Shown here: positions 1-7,844 of the stretch, in pieces
How the letters are laid out: each line of letters starts with the position of its first letter
Position numbering within the stretch: the first letter of the stretch is position 1
DNA from: Halalkalicoccus paucihalophilus
GTDB lineage: Archaea > Halobacteriota > Halobacteria > Halobacteriales > Halalkalicoccaceae
Reading direction: 5' to 3'
Length of the DNA stretch: 64,000 nt
Assembly: GCF_001593955.1 (NCBI RefSeq)
Contig: NZ_LTAZ01000013.1
Coordinates: 124,001 to 188,000, forward strand
Position numbers and translations under genes: made by a program
The notes under the pieces: model-generated
Seen by the model: only the letters and a program-made list of their open reading frames with translations
What the model was told of the DNA's origin: nothing
The model's database searches: none

Positions 1-94
1 CAGCACGAATAATTGATTCGCTCTACTCAATAACGGAATCAATCTCCCCTATCCAAAGTTCTATATTTCCGACATTCTATCGAAGAACGAACAG

Positions 95-511
95 ATGATG
101 GGGAATAAAACGGATAATTCGAACTTGCCTATAGAGAAGGGAGAGCAGTTGGATGGAAATGAGGACGAGGTGAAAGACGACAGCTATTCGATTAACAGGC
201 GGTCCACGCTGGGACTTCTGGCAGCACTCAGCAGTGCCGGGTTATTTGCTAGCTCCGGGGCTGCACAGGCAGGACAAGAGGATGATGTAGACGATGCCGT
301 TTCGGTCAGTTCTGACCAACCAGCGGGCACTGAGGCCTTACTCCAATTAATCGTGGCTGAGTACGGCGAGTTGCCTAACTGCTTATCAACCTGCGTGAGT
401 TGCTCTTCAAGTGTCGTGACCTTCTCAGTGAGCGCATCTACCTCGGCCTGCAACTGGTCAACAAGACCGGGTAGATCCTTGAGAGTACTGTCTCCATCGC
501 GGTTGTTCTGA
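95..511 (+). pseudogene. Truncated Tat-signal secreted protein, 5' fragment
   Basis: The reading frame begins with an acidic N-terminus, then a twin-arginine motif (NRRSTLGLLAAL, near residue 34) and a hydrophobic stretch ending in a plausible AQA cleavage site near residue 59. This is a typical haloarchaeal Tat export signal. After about residue 93 (near position 375) the translation becomes Ser/Cys-rich and is simply the antisense of the coiled coil encoded on the other strand. I read this as the 5' end of an exported protein joined by rearrangement to the tail of the neighbouring regulator gene. The exported domain is missing, so function cannot be told. Confidence 0.55.
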
Positions 512-777
512 ATCGACTGTGTAGCCTCTTGTCCCTGCTCAGTGAGTGTGACTTTCTTTGGAGGAATGGTTGTGCCATCTCGATTAGGCTGCGTCGTTAT
601 GACTAGCCCGGCTGGTTCTAAATGCTCAGTTATACGATATAAGATTCTGCGGTTGTCTTCAACCGCTGTCGACTCTCGTATCGTGGATGTTTCGAGCGAT
701 CCGTCAGCTTGTGCGAGTGCCTGCAGGATTTCGATTGATCGCCAATCGAGATCAAGTTCATCCGACGTCATAGTCAC
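184..777 (-). CDS. Winged-helix regulator with C-terminal coiled coil
   Basis: 197-residue frame. Residues ~10-85 look like a winged helix: an N-terminal helix (WRSIEILQALAQADG), a recognition-helix region (NRRILYRITEHLEPAGLV) and a wing rich in charged residues. Residues ~98-133 form a heptad-like coiled coil (LVDQLQAEVDALTEKVTTLEEQL), as in many small haloarchaeal DNA-binding proteins. From about residue 134 the frame runs antisense through the truncated Tat gene, so the native C-terminus has probably been replaced. Directly upstream are a repeated ATATTCTACAG motif and an inverted repeat that could be its own operator. The target genes are unknown. Confidence 0.6.
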   Translation of the reverse strand: MTMTSDELDLDWRSIEILQALAQADGSLETSTIRESTAVEDNRRILYRITEHLEPAGLVITTQPNRDGTTIPPKKVTLTEQGQEATQSIQNNRDGDSTLKDLPGLVDQLQAEVDALTEKVTTLEEQLTQVDKQLGNSPYSATINWSKASVPAGWSELTETASSTSSSCPACAAPELANNPALLSAARSPSVDRLLIE

Positions 778-820
778 ATCAAGAAAAGACTATCAGAAAA
801 AGATTACCGTAAAGAAATGC

Positions 821-893
821 CGTTAATATTCTACAGTAAACTATCTACAAGCGAATTTAACGGTATATTCTACAGCGATGTACCGTAGAAAAT
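821..893. promoter_or_regulatory. Repeated and palindromic motif upstream of the winged-helix gene
   Basis: ATATTCTACAG occurs at 826-836 and again at 865-875, a spacing of 39 bp. The second copy is also one arm of an inverted repeat, TTCTAC (868-873) with GTAGAA (885-890). The stretch is AT-rich and lies 50-115 bp upstream of the minus-strand regulator start, where a promoter and autoregulatory operator would be expected. Binding is inferred, not shown. Confidence 0.4.
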
Positions 894-900
894 CGGCGCG

Positions 901-2079
901 TTAGTGTATAGTAGGGAAAGTACCCAGTTCCGAAGTGAGTCTGATACCCCCAAGGGCTGGTGCACAAGCGAGCCAACAGACCCTCAGGAAAAGTAGATGA
1001 ATCAGCGAACAGGGCTCACTGGGAGTCCACCTCGAGACAGCAAAACTGGGAGTCAAACCAAGCTCAAACAAGGGGGAGTCCCAAGAGCGAGAGCACCGAA
1101 ACAAGACAGACCTCACAACACTGAACTAGCCAATGAAGAAAAATACCTACTCAATTCGAGAAAAATAAATGGCTCTGAAAAGGCGATAAAACAGGGCCGA
1201 TGACATGGAAGGCGATACAGCAGCAATGGGGAGTCGATCAGCGCGAGGCAAAGAGATCTTCATCTTGGGAGAGGCGTGTCTTAGAAACTATCGGAATAGG
1301 TAGTTATTCATCGGAAGTCCCGTGTCTAAAAAAACAAGAGCAAGCCGAGTCCAGTACTCCGGACAATCAGTGATTCCGCTGGCAAAGAAGACTCTAGAAT
1401 AGACGATGGAGGAGACACCACGAGCTCTACACTGCTTAGTAGGTGAGCGAGCATCGGCAGGGGTCCAAGAAGAGCGAAGCAAGTGTGGGGTCCCCACGAG
1501 CAAAGACAGAAGAACAGGAGGTGCCTCAACCCAAGAGATCTAAGTAGGTTTCAGTAGAGCCTGGGTATCCATCTATCTTCGAAGCGGGGTACCCCATCAA
1601 CGAGAGGGTACAAGCGATTACCGGTAGACAGCAGCGTCAGCGACACTAAGTACACTGACAGCCGAATCGCCGACTCTGCAGTCAGCTAAGCTGCTCACAA
1701 GAAGGTGGTGGTGAGAGACTCCCTGCTTCGACAGTACCGGCACAAGACTGGACAATACCGCCAGTAGAGCAAGACACCGCTACAGGACAGCTATCCGACT
1801 CCCAAGAGCTAGTTCTACCGACGTCAAGAAGGCTGATAAGAGCGTTACTACCAACAGGGGCAGAGAGTACCAATCCGTCAGTGAGAACTAAAGTGGGATG
1901 TGGGACTCCCAGCGGGCAATAGCTCGCTGACTCCCCCAGCGAGAAGAAGACAAGATAACTCCCGTCCCTACTCTCCCTGATTAATAATCGCACGGTTCGA
2001 TTCCCGAATTCTCGGTCCTTATTCTGCCAGTCTCCGAGGGACTGGCTACAAAAACACTGGACCCCAAGGTAGCGACAGA
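901..2079. other. T-poor region without a recognisable gene, with GGGAGTC repeats
   Basis: I find no protein I recognise on either strand of this ~1.2-kb stretch. The top strand is visibly rich in A and G and poor in T, unlike the flanking genes. The 7-mer GGGAGTC occurs at 1021, 1048, 1074 and 1229, and its complement GACTCCC at 1797, 1904 and 1929, often as CTGGGAGTC. Short G and C runs are frequent. The region could be decayed mobile DNA or a long non-coding transcript; the sequence does not decide. Confidence 0.4.
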
Positions 2080-2343
2080 GTGGGACCCCCAGCCTACATT
2101 GATGTTGCTGGACACCCGACTATAGCGAAAAGGGGCTTCTCCAGATTCGAAACTCATCACGGAACCACTCTACGTGCCAGCTCTCGGAACGGATGGAATC
2201 TCAGCGGCCATTTCGGAATAGACGATCGAGTGCGAGGTACTGGCAAGCACTATCCTCCAGCCAGTCGCTGTCTGATCGGTGGCTTGAGACGTCTTCCTCA
2301 AATTCTGATGAAATCCTCTCGAGACCGCCGCCATATCGGCCGT

Positions 2344-3126
2344 TTACAAATTTTGCCCGCCGGAGACCGGAAGCACCTGCCCTGTTATGTATCCCGACTC
2401 CTCGGAAGCGAGAAAACGAACGAGAGCTGCGATATCCTCGGGTTGTGCAAAGCGAGACAGCGGAATGTCATCACGGATATTCTCCTGAATATCCTCGGAG
2501 ACATTGGCGAACATGTCGGTCTCGGTGAAGCCCGGCGAGACGCAGTTCGCGGTCGCGCCAGTCGAGGCCAGCTCCTTGGCGAGCGTCATAGTAAGACCGT
2601 GGACACCGGCCTTCGCGGCGGCGTAGTTCGCTTGTCCGAAGTTCCCCTGCTCCCCGATCAGGCTGGAGATGTTGATAATGCGGCCCTCGTCAGCGTCCTT
2701 GATATCGTCGTAGAACGCCTTTGTTGTGTTGAAAACGCCCGTCAGGTTGGTATCAACGACAGAGTCCCACTCTTCCGGGGTCATCCTCTCGAATGAGTGG
2801 TCCATCGTAATACCGGCGTTGTTCACGAGGACGTCGACGGCACCGAACTCGTCATGGACGTGATCGGCCATCGTCTGCATGGCTTCAAAGTCCGCAACGT
2901 CACCCTGGACTGTGATGGCGTCGCCACCGTCCTGCTCGATGCGGTTGGCGACGTTTGTGGCTTTGCCCTCCGAGGATCGGTAGTTGACTGCAATATTCCC
3001 GCCGCGGGCCCCCAACTTTTCTGCAATACTGCGACCGATTCCACGCGAGCCACCGGTCACGACAATGGTTTTCCCTTTGAGGCCGGTGTCTGGCTGCTTC
3101 TCGGCGTATTGTGTGGATAGTGACAT
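2344..3126 (-). CDS. Short-chain dehydrogenase, acetoacetyl-CoA/3-oxoacyl reductase type
   Basis: 260 residues, the normal length for a classical SDR. It has the NAD(P)-binding TGGSRGIG at residues 24-31, NNAG at 102-105, the catalytic Ser near 155, and YAAAK giving Tyr168 and Lys172. Across its length it resembles FabG/PhaB reductases, which reduce 3-oxoacyl thioesters. In haloarchaea such enzymes supply (R)-3-hydroxybutyryl-CoA for polyhydroxyalkanoate synthesis. There is no PHA synthase gene in this window, so the exact substrate is an inference. The gene stands alone, with an AT-rich promoter stretch just upstream (3127-3180). The next ~240 bases up to the zinc-ribbon gene hold nothing I can name. 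Confidence 0.8.
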   Translation of the reverse strand: MSLSTQYAEKQPDTGLKGKTIVVTGGSRGIGRSIAEKLGARGGNIAVNYRSSEGKATNVANRIEQDGGDAITVQGDVADFEAMQTMADHVHDEFGAVDVLVNNAGITMDHSFERMTPEEWDSVVDTNLTGVFNTTKAFYDDIKDADEGRIINISSLIGEQGNFGQANYAAAKAGVHGLTMTLAKELASTGATANCVSPGFTETDMFANVSEDIQENIRDDIPLSRFAQPEDIAALVRFLASEESGYITGQVLPVSGGQNL

Positions 3127-3417
3127 TGACTTAACTCTTTATTCTACTGCGCAGAAGAAATAGTTGGCGAGACAATAGATAACGAGAACCAGCCACGAAG
3201 AAGTTCCTCATGGTGTAGACGCGCACGCTCTTCAGCACGCCGTTTGGGTCGGCAAGAGCGTCTTCGACTCAGAGGTATTGACAGTTATTTATCGCCGCTC
3301 TCAGCCGGCGCGAACCAGACTGATGATTTACTTCACGGAGTGAGATACTCGTCGAGGCAAGCGTAACTGATTATCTAAGGCAAAAGTTTATGCTTACTCA
3401 GTACGTAGTAAATAACA

Positions 3418-3633
3418 ATGAAGATAAATACGCTAGAGCGATCCATGTCTGTAGAAATGCGTGACCTCCAAGTTCATCTCGAAAAGCAAAACCAGCGCGT
3501 AGCGAAGTTGGAATCCCAAGTCCAATTACTGATGTTTCGCAAATCACCCTGCCCCCGCTGTGAACAGGGAGATATGCGTCCAGATGACGACCGTCTTCAG
3601 TGTACCGTTTGTGAGTATGCACACCCACTCTAA
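3418..3633 (+). CDS. Small zinc-ribbon protein
   Basis: 71 residues (or 62 from the second Met, MSVEMRDLQ). The N-terminal half is a short amphipathic helix likely to form a coiled coil (HLEKQNQRVAKLESQVQLL). The C-terminal half carries CPRC and CTVC knuckles 18 residues apart, a typical zinc ribbon. Small proteins of this kind are very common in haloarchaea and are mostly uncharacterised. A TATA-like GTTTATGC at 3385-3392 lies about 26 nt before the first ATG region, suggesting a leaderless transcript. Function unknown; a regulatory or protein-protein role is likely. Confidence 0.65.
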   Translation: MKINTLERSMSVEMRDLQVHLEKQNQRVAKLESQVQLLMFRKSPCPRCEQGDMRPDDDRLQCTVCEYAHPL

Positions 3634-3845
3634 ATAGATCTACACTCAGTATACGGAGTGCAGCTCTATGTAGAACTTAGGTGAGATGTAGATTCGAAAT
3701 CAATTATTTATCCTCTTATCATCTATAATAATATAAATGCTATTGCGTAGGTGGTATCTATATCTGCTTAAAATACTCATAAGGGATTTATAGTCAGATA
3801 ACATACATACTATACCAATTGCGATCAGGGCTGTTGGACGACTGA

Positions 3846-4172
3846 ATGACGGTAGGTGACTCGCATATGAAAATTGGGCTTGAACTAGAGTATTGGATCG
3901 CAGCTGAAAACGGTGCGCTCACATCGGCAGATACGCTAATTGAAGCCCACGAACACGCCGTCCCCGAATGTGTTGATACACTCATAGAACTTGTACTCCC
4001 GCCTGCAATCACCCGAACGGAACTCGAAAAAGTGATTGTAGACTCGATTACAGAGCTCATAGCGATTGCAGCGGACAATAATCGCCTTGTCGTCCCACTC
4101 GACGAAATTATCGTCCTTTCAGGTATCCGACTGCTCATGGTCCCGAAAACTACCAACTATTCTACATCGTGA
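3846..4172 (+). pseudogene. Glutamate-cysteine ligase-like (GCS2) protein, N-terminal fragment
   Basis: 108 residues. The segment IGLELEYWIAAENGALTS followed by IEAHEHAVPECVDTLIELV looks like the start of the GCS2 carboxylate-amine ligase family, where the GLELEYW region forms part of the active site. Full-length relatives are around 350 residues. Here similarity stops after about residue 90 (NNRLVVPL) and the frame ends soon after, so roughly two thirds of the enzyme is missing. Bases 4173-4414 hold no continuation I can recognise. The family assignment is from memory of sequence patterns and is moderate. Confidence 0.5.
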
Positions 4173-4414
4173 CTGAAGACTACTACCAGGACCGGACGGA
4201 GGGAAGCAATCTCATCCCGGTCGAGAGGGTGTTCTCGATGGAATTACCGCGAGCTTAGTCGATCGAGGAGTAGTGTATTGCTCAATACAGAAAGTGCTGA
4301 TCCCGTCTGTTGGTTGTACTGGTCTTTGGTAACCTCTTGTTCTAAGGGTGCTCATCAACCAAATCTCTGACTACGATAACACGATATAAAATCGGTAGTG
4401 TAGTGAAAATAATC

Positions 4415-4675
4415 CTATGCCGATGCTCGAGACGCTATTTCGATATCCTCAAGTTCCTCCCAGTCGCCGGATTCCTCTGCCTGTTCGATCTTAGAGATCT
4501 CCTTTGCGTAGTGAAGGAACGTGTCCACCGATGCGATTACGACTCGTGCCTCAATCGTGAGGATTTCGATCCCCACGAGTGACACACGAACCCAAAGATC
4601 GATCACGACGCCCTTATCGAGGATTCGATCGAGGACTTCCGCGAGGCTAGACGTGCTTGGTCGTGCTTGGCTCAT
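4415..4675 (-). CDS. gvpA: Gas vesicle structural protein GvpA
   Basis: 86 residues from the start [10 protein letters not shown], chosen over an upstream Met because it matches the normal length and N-terminus of haloarchaeal GvpA. The core [20 protein letters not shown], then [20 protein letters not shown], is the hallmark of this small hydrophobic protein that polymerises into the gas-vesicle wall. It is separated from the other gvp genes by a dead TnpB gene (about 4740-5570), and only about 60 bp of its original upstream region appears to remain, so its own promoter may be lost. The protein itself looks intact. Confidence 0.9.
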   Translation of the reverse strand: MSQARPSTSSLAEVLDRILDKGVVIDLWVRVSLVGIEILTIEARVVIASVDTFLHYAKEISKIEQAEESGDWEELEDIEIASRASA

Positions 4676-4739
4676 TATACTCACTGTTGTAGAAGACACC
4701 CAGTAACGTTACCATTTGCCATGCACTGGCAAGTCCCGG

Positions 4740-5570
4740 CCTCAAGCGGAACGGGTATGGGGTCGGGTCGCTACGGTGGAAAGCGCCACAGGACTGCCGA
4801 TCATTCGCCTACAAGCAACGCGGCTTCAAGCTCGATAAGAAGGGCGGTTGCAACATACTGTGGCTGAGCAAGATCGGCAACATCCCGATACAGCTTCACC
4901 GCGGGATACTCAACGACGCGACGCTCAAGCAAGCTACACTCAAGAAGGAAGCGACCGGTAAGTGGTTCGCCACCGGCGGTGTTGAAGTGAATCGAGAACT
5001 ACCGAACTGCTCGAGAACCCCGAGCAGCGCGTCGGTATCGACGTGGGTATTCTTAAGTACGCTCACGATAGCGATGGTCACGCCGTCGGGTCGCTCGACC
5101 TATTCGACGAGTGCAAGCGGTTGGAACGCGCACAACGGAAATTCTCGCGGAAAGAACACGGTCCGCGAACTATCTCAAGCAACAGCGCGTGTCGCTCGAC
5201 GCCACGCCGACCTAGAACGAAAGCGCCGCGATTTCCAGCACCGACTGTCCGCGTACTACGCCGGGGGTACAACCTTGTGGCCGTCGAGGACCTCAACGCG
5301 AAGGGGCTGATAGAACTCCCGTCGAACAGCCACAACCGGGCGTCATGGGGAGCGTTTCTCCCGATGTTCGAATACAAGTGTGACCGAGAGGGTACGCACT
5401 TCGGGCCGTCGATCCGCGCAGGACGACCAAAAAGTGTGCGTCCTGTGGCGTTTCGACTGATAAATCGCTATGGGTAGGGAATACTCATGCCCCTCGTGCG
5501 GGTTCGAAGCGGACAGAGACGCGAACGCAGCGCTGAATATTCTCTCACACGGCCTCGACACGTAGGAGTA
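4740..5570 (+). pseudogene. Broken IS1341-type TnpB gene
   Basis: Pieces of a TnpB RNA-guided nuclease can be read in several frames: an N-terminal beta-barrel region (GGCNILWLSKIGNIPIQLHR, ~4840-4905), the RuvC Asp segment GIDVGILKYAHDS (~5034-5072), a later ERKRRDFQHRLSAYY helix region, the zinc-finger half [20 protein letters not shown] and the final catalytic motif DANAALNIL (~5530). At least three frameshifts separate them. No tnpA is next to it. It sits between gvpA and gvpM and so splits the gas-vesicle set. Two double-hairpin inserts lie in its degenerate 3' tail. Confidence 0.8.
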
Positions 5571-5593
5571 GTTCACGCCGATTCAACGTCAGC

Positions 5594-5640
5594 AGAACGC
5601 TTCGCGTTCTGGTTGGCAAACGAATCGCTTAGCGATTCGT
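5594..5640 (+). repeat. Double-hairpin insert A
   Basis: Two perfect hairpins in a row: arms AGAACGC/GCGTTCT with loop TTC (5594-5610), then arms ACGAATCGC/GCGATTCGT with loop TTA (5620-5640), joined by GGTTGGCAA and followed by CAACG. They interrupt the TnpB C-terminal coding tail between the codons for ADST and PVETTF. Confidence 0.75.
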
Positions 5641-5659
5641 CAACGCCCGTGGAGACTAC

Positions 5660-5674
5660 GTTCCCTGTGGGAAC
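5660..5674 (+). repeat. Hairpin of the TnpB 3' tail
   Basis: GTTCCC/GGGAAC with a 3-nt loop. An equivalent hairpin is present at 17480-17500 in another TnpB tail remnant, so it belongs to the element rather than to the inserts on either side. Confidence 0.6.
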
Positions 5675-5700
5675 CGATTCAATTCCTGCAAAGCGCGTTC

Positions 5701-5747
5701 ATCAGATTCCGGAGGAATCTGATTGGCTATCAGACTGGAGAGTCTGA
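5701..5747 (+). repeat. Double-hairpin insert B
   Basis: Two perfect hairpins: 10-bp arms ATCAGATTCC/GGAATCTGAT with loop GGA (5701-5723), then 7-bp arms TCAGACT/AGTCTGA with loop GGAG (5730-5747), joined by TGGCTA and followed by CAACG. They split the TnpB tail coding AKRV from VEAGS. Confidence 0.75.
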
Positions 5748-5875
5748 CAACGTCGTTGAAGCAGGAAGCCTGCCCTCTAGGAGCCAGCGGCGCAAGCTGT
5801 GAGCGAGTAGGACAGAGTAGTTTACTGGCTGTTAGAATCCTACTTGAGAACATCGGAACGCACGAAGAGACCGTA

Positions 5876-6148
5876 TTATTCGTCCTCAACGGGTGTCTCT
5901 GGACGCGGCCGGCGGCCGAATTCCGAGTGGCGATACCGCTCTGAATTTCTGACTTCCTCGTCCCATTCAGTGAACATACCGTACTCAACCATCGTCGTCA
6001 TCCCCGCGATCGCCGCCCGGAGGTTGATACCGATGAGCGGAATGTCTGCGACAGTGACAACGACATCTGCTTGCACGATCGCGCCTTTAGTGAGCAGCAC
6101 GTCCAGTAAGTCGACGACAGCGTGGCCTTCGGGGCGTGTCGGTTCCAT
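5876..6148 (-). CDS. gvpM: Gas vesicle protein GvpM
   Basis: 90 residues. The segment VVDLLDVLLTKGAIVQADVV, then the IPLIGINLRAAIAGMTTM region, is the GvpA-like fold shared by GvpA, GvpJ and GvpM. The N-terminal MEPT and the acidic C-terminus fit GvpM. Such minor proteins are thought to form the vesicle nucleus or tip and are essential in Halobacterium. The start is supported by a very strong Shine-Dalgarno match, GGAGGTGATC, seven bases upstream. It is the last gene of the H-I-J-K-M run; a dead TnpB lies just downstream. Confidence 0.88.
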   Translation of the reverse strand: MEPTRPEGHAVVDLLDVLLTKGAIVQADVVVTVADIPLIGINLRAAIAGMTTMVEYGMFTEWDEEVRNSERYRHSEFGRRPRPETPVEDE

Positions 6149-6263
6149 CAGCGATCACCTCCAATAGTCAGCCTGTGCGGGTGTGGCGACCATGAGCCGC
6201 TGAGCTTGGCGTCAGAGTACTCGCGATCAGTGGACGTGGGTGAGAGGGGTTGACAAGCAGTCA
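6149..6263 (-). other. Gap where gvpL would be expected
   Basis: Haloarchaeal clusters usually run J-K-L-M, and GvpL is a protein of roughly 280 residues. Only about 115 bp separates gvpK from gvpM here. It contains a 39-codon frame starting at the gvpK stop that I cannot match to GvpL. I infer a deletion of gvpL that kept the gvpM ribosome-binding site. Confidence 0.45.
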
Positions 6264-6593
6264 TCATGCTATCTCCTCGTGGTGGTCATCGTACACTTGC
6301 TCGATTCCCTCGCTGAGCAGATCGTTGAGTTCTGTTCGCAACTTGCCAACGCCGTTGTTGATCCCCTCACGCTCTTTGATTGCCTCAATCTCGTCTTCGA
6401 TCGCCAGAAGCTGAGTCCCAAGCCGGTCGATCTCCTCCGGATTCAATACACCAGACTCCATACGGCGAATCGCCTCTTTCTCCATCGTTTCAACGAGCAG
6501 CTCGACGATAGTTATCACGAGTGCGAGCAATCCAGACGCCGCGTCCGTCTCGTGTCCCTTGGTAATCTCACCGCCAAGGTCGATCTGTTTCAT
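6264..6593 (-). CDS. gvpK: Gas vesicle protein GvpK
   Basis: 109 residues. SGLLALVITIVELLVETMEK, then AIRRMESGVLNPEEIDRLG and a helical ALxxxExEIEAIKEREGI region, match GvpK, a helical protein needed for gas-vesicle formation. Its ATG overlaps the gvpJ stop (ATGA, 6590-6593), so the two are translationally coupled. Length is normal for the family and no defect is seen. Confidence 0.88.
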   Translation of the reverse strand: MKQIDLGGEITKGHETDAASGLLALVITIVELLVETMEKEAIRRMESGVLNPEEIDRLGTQLLAIEDEIEAIKEREGINNGVGKLRTELNDLLSEGIEQVYDDHHEEIA

Positions 6594-7051
6594 GACCCGT
6601 CCTTGTCGTTCCTGTTGCTCTCATCGTCATCACCACCCTCCCTCAATTCGTCGCTACCGTCGCTACTAGTGATGGTCGGCTTCTCAGGAGTAGGCCGTTT
6701 GCTGGACGACCTTCGACCGGCTGTTTCGTCATCCTCTTCATTCGAGCCACCTTCACTCGCACTGATCCCAAGATCGATCATTTCATGCTCGCCCTGTTCG
6801 TTCTCAATTTCGAGCGGCTCGCGCCCTGAGGCCTGTTCAACCCGGCGCATATCAGTCCCACTCGGGAATGCGAGACCATACTGTGCGGCGGTTTCAAAGG
6901 AAGCGATCGCTGCTCGGATTTCAATTCCGAGCAACTCAGTATCACCAATCGTTACTGCGATATCGGCGTTGATGACGATTCCCTTATCGAGCACCAGCTC
7001 AAGGACATCTGCCAGATCGCTTTGTTGTCGTGTGGGTTTTGCACTACTCAT
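6590..7051 (-). CDS. gvpJ: Gas vesicle protein GvpJ
   Basis: 153 residues from MSSAKPTRQQSD, preferred to an upstream Met 14 codons earlier because GvpJ proteins start this way and because the shorter start clears the preceding stop by 7 bp. Residues ~10-85 are the GvpA-like domain (LELVLDKGIVINADIAVTIG, then LLGIEIRAAIASFETAAQYG). The tail (about 60 residues, rich in Ser, Asp, Glu and Arg) is longer than in many GvpJ and low in complexity. GvpJ is a minor vesicle protein, probably at the tip or nucleus. Confidence 0.88.
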   Translation of the reverse strand: MSSAKPTRQQSDLADVLELVLDKGIVINADIAVTIGDTELLGIEIRAAIASFETAAQYGLAFPSGTDMRRVEQASGREPLEIENEQGEHEMIDLGISASEGGSNEEDDETAGRRSSSKRPTPEKPTITSSDGSDELREGGDDDESNRNDKDGS

Positions 7052-7058
7052 GGTGTGT

Positions 7059-7844
7059 TCACTTCGTGTTCGCACGCTCAAACCGCCGCCCATAGATCCG
7101 CCGTGGATTCTTTGCTCGCGAATATTTCACCTGCGAGGGCACTGTTGAGACGCGCGTTGATACTGAGTCGGGGATTGGTCCCTTCGGCATCGTTGAGACC
7201 GCCGTCGGGTTCAGCGACTCTTGGCCGCCGAGTTTCTCTTGATTGATCTCATAGAGTACTCGGACCTTGTCGTGGGTCTCCAACAGCGTCGTTCGGAACT
7301 TCTCGACGGCCGTCTCGATGAGCTGCTGCATCTTCTCTTGGCGGTCATCCACCTCGAACCCCATGTTGGCACCGCTAGTGCCGAACATTCCATCCCTGTC
7401 AAGGAACCCGTCGTCTTCTTGGTTTCCGTCGCCAGTGACGTCCGCTACCTCCTCGTCGAGCTCTTGTTTCTGTTTGCGTAGCTCCGAGAGGTCGACGGCC
7501 TCCCACAGCTCCCTGAGTTCAACTGCCTCCTTCAGTTTCGAGAGATCGACCGCGTCGCGTGTGTCGCCCGTCGAGATCGCCTCCGGAACACTCTCGACAT
7601 CGATTGCGTCGGGAAGCTTCTCAACATCGACTGCGTCGGGAAGTTCCTCGAAATCGACCGTCTCGAGGACATCTTCGGCTTCCTCTATGATGTCCCAGAT
7701 CTCTTCTGCAGCCTCGATGATAGCGGGATCGTCGCTATTCTCGACGATCCGTATCTTAAGACGTTCGAGCGCGGCTGTGAGTCCGGGTATACGGTCCTCT
7801 AATCGGACGAGGACCGGCTGTTCCGGCGTCTCGGTGTTACTCAT
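7059..7844 (-). CDS. gvpI: Gas-vesicle cluster protein in the gvpI position
   Basis: 261 residues from MSNTETPEQPV. The start overlaps the gvpH stop (GATGAGTAA), so it is translationally coupled. The N-terminal half contains imperfect repeats of the type ELPDAVDVEKLPDAIDVE followed by VDLSKLKEAVELRELWEAVD, an acidic helical pattern seen in other uncharacterised haloarchaeal proteins. The C-terminus is basic (KYSRAKNPRRIYGRRF). Its place between gvpH and gvpJ is that of gvpI, and the basic tail recalls GvpI, but the protein is much longer than the GvpI I know. It may be a fusion of a GvpI-like tail to an acidic repeat protein. Assignment rests mainly on position. Confidence 0.55.
   Translation of the reverse strand: MSNTETPEQPVLVRLEDRIPGLTAALERLKIRIVENSDDPAIIEAAEEIWDIIEEAEDVLETVDFEELPDAVDVEKLPDAIDVESVPEAISTGDTRDAVDLSKLKEAVELRELWEAVDLSELRKQKQELDEEVADVTGDGNQEDDGFLDRDGMFGTSGANMGFEVDDRQEKMQQLIETAVEKFRTTLLETHDKVRVLYEINQEKLGGQESLNPTAVSTMPKGPIPDSVSTRVSTVPSQVKYSRAKNPRRIYGRRFERANTK

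Noticed and set aside
1985..2020. GGTTCGATTCCCG resembling a tRNA T-arm
   Set aside because: The stem does not pair well and no acceptor, D-arm or anticodon arm can be placed around it. An attachment-site remnant is possible but unsupported.
5594..5747. Row of hairpins that could suggest a CRISPR array
   Set aside because: The repeats are not identical to each other, there are no spacers of constant length, and no cas genes are near.
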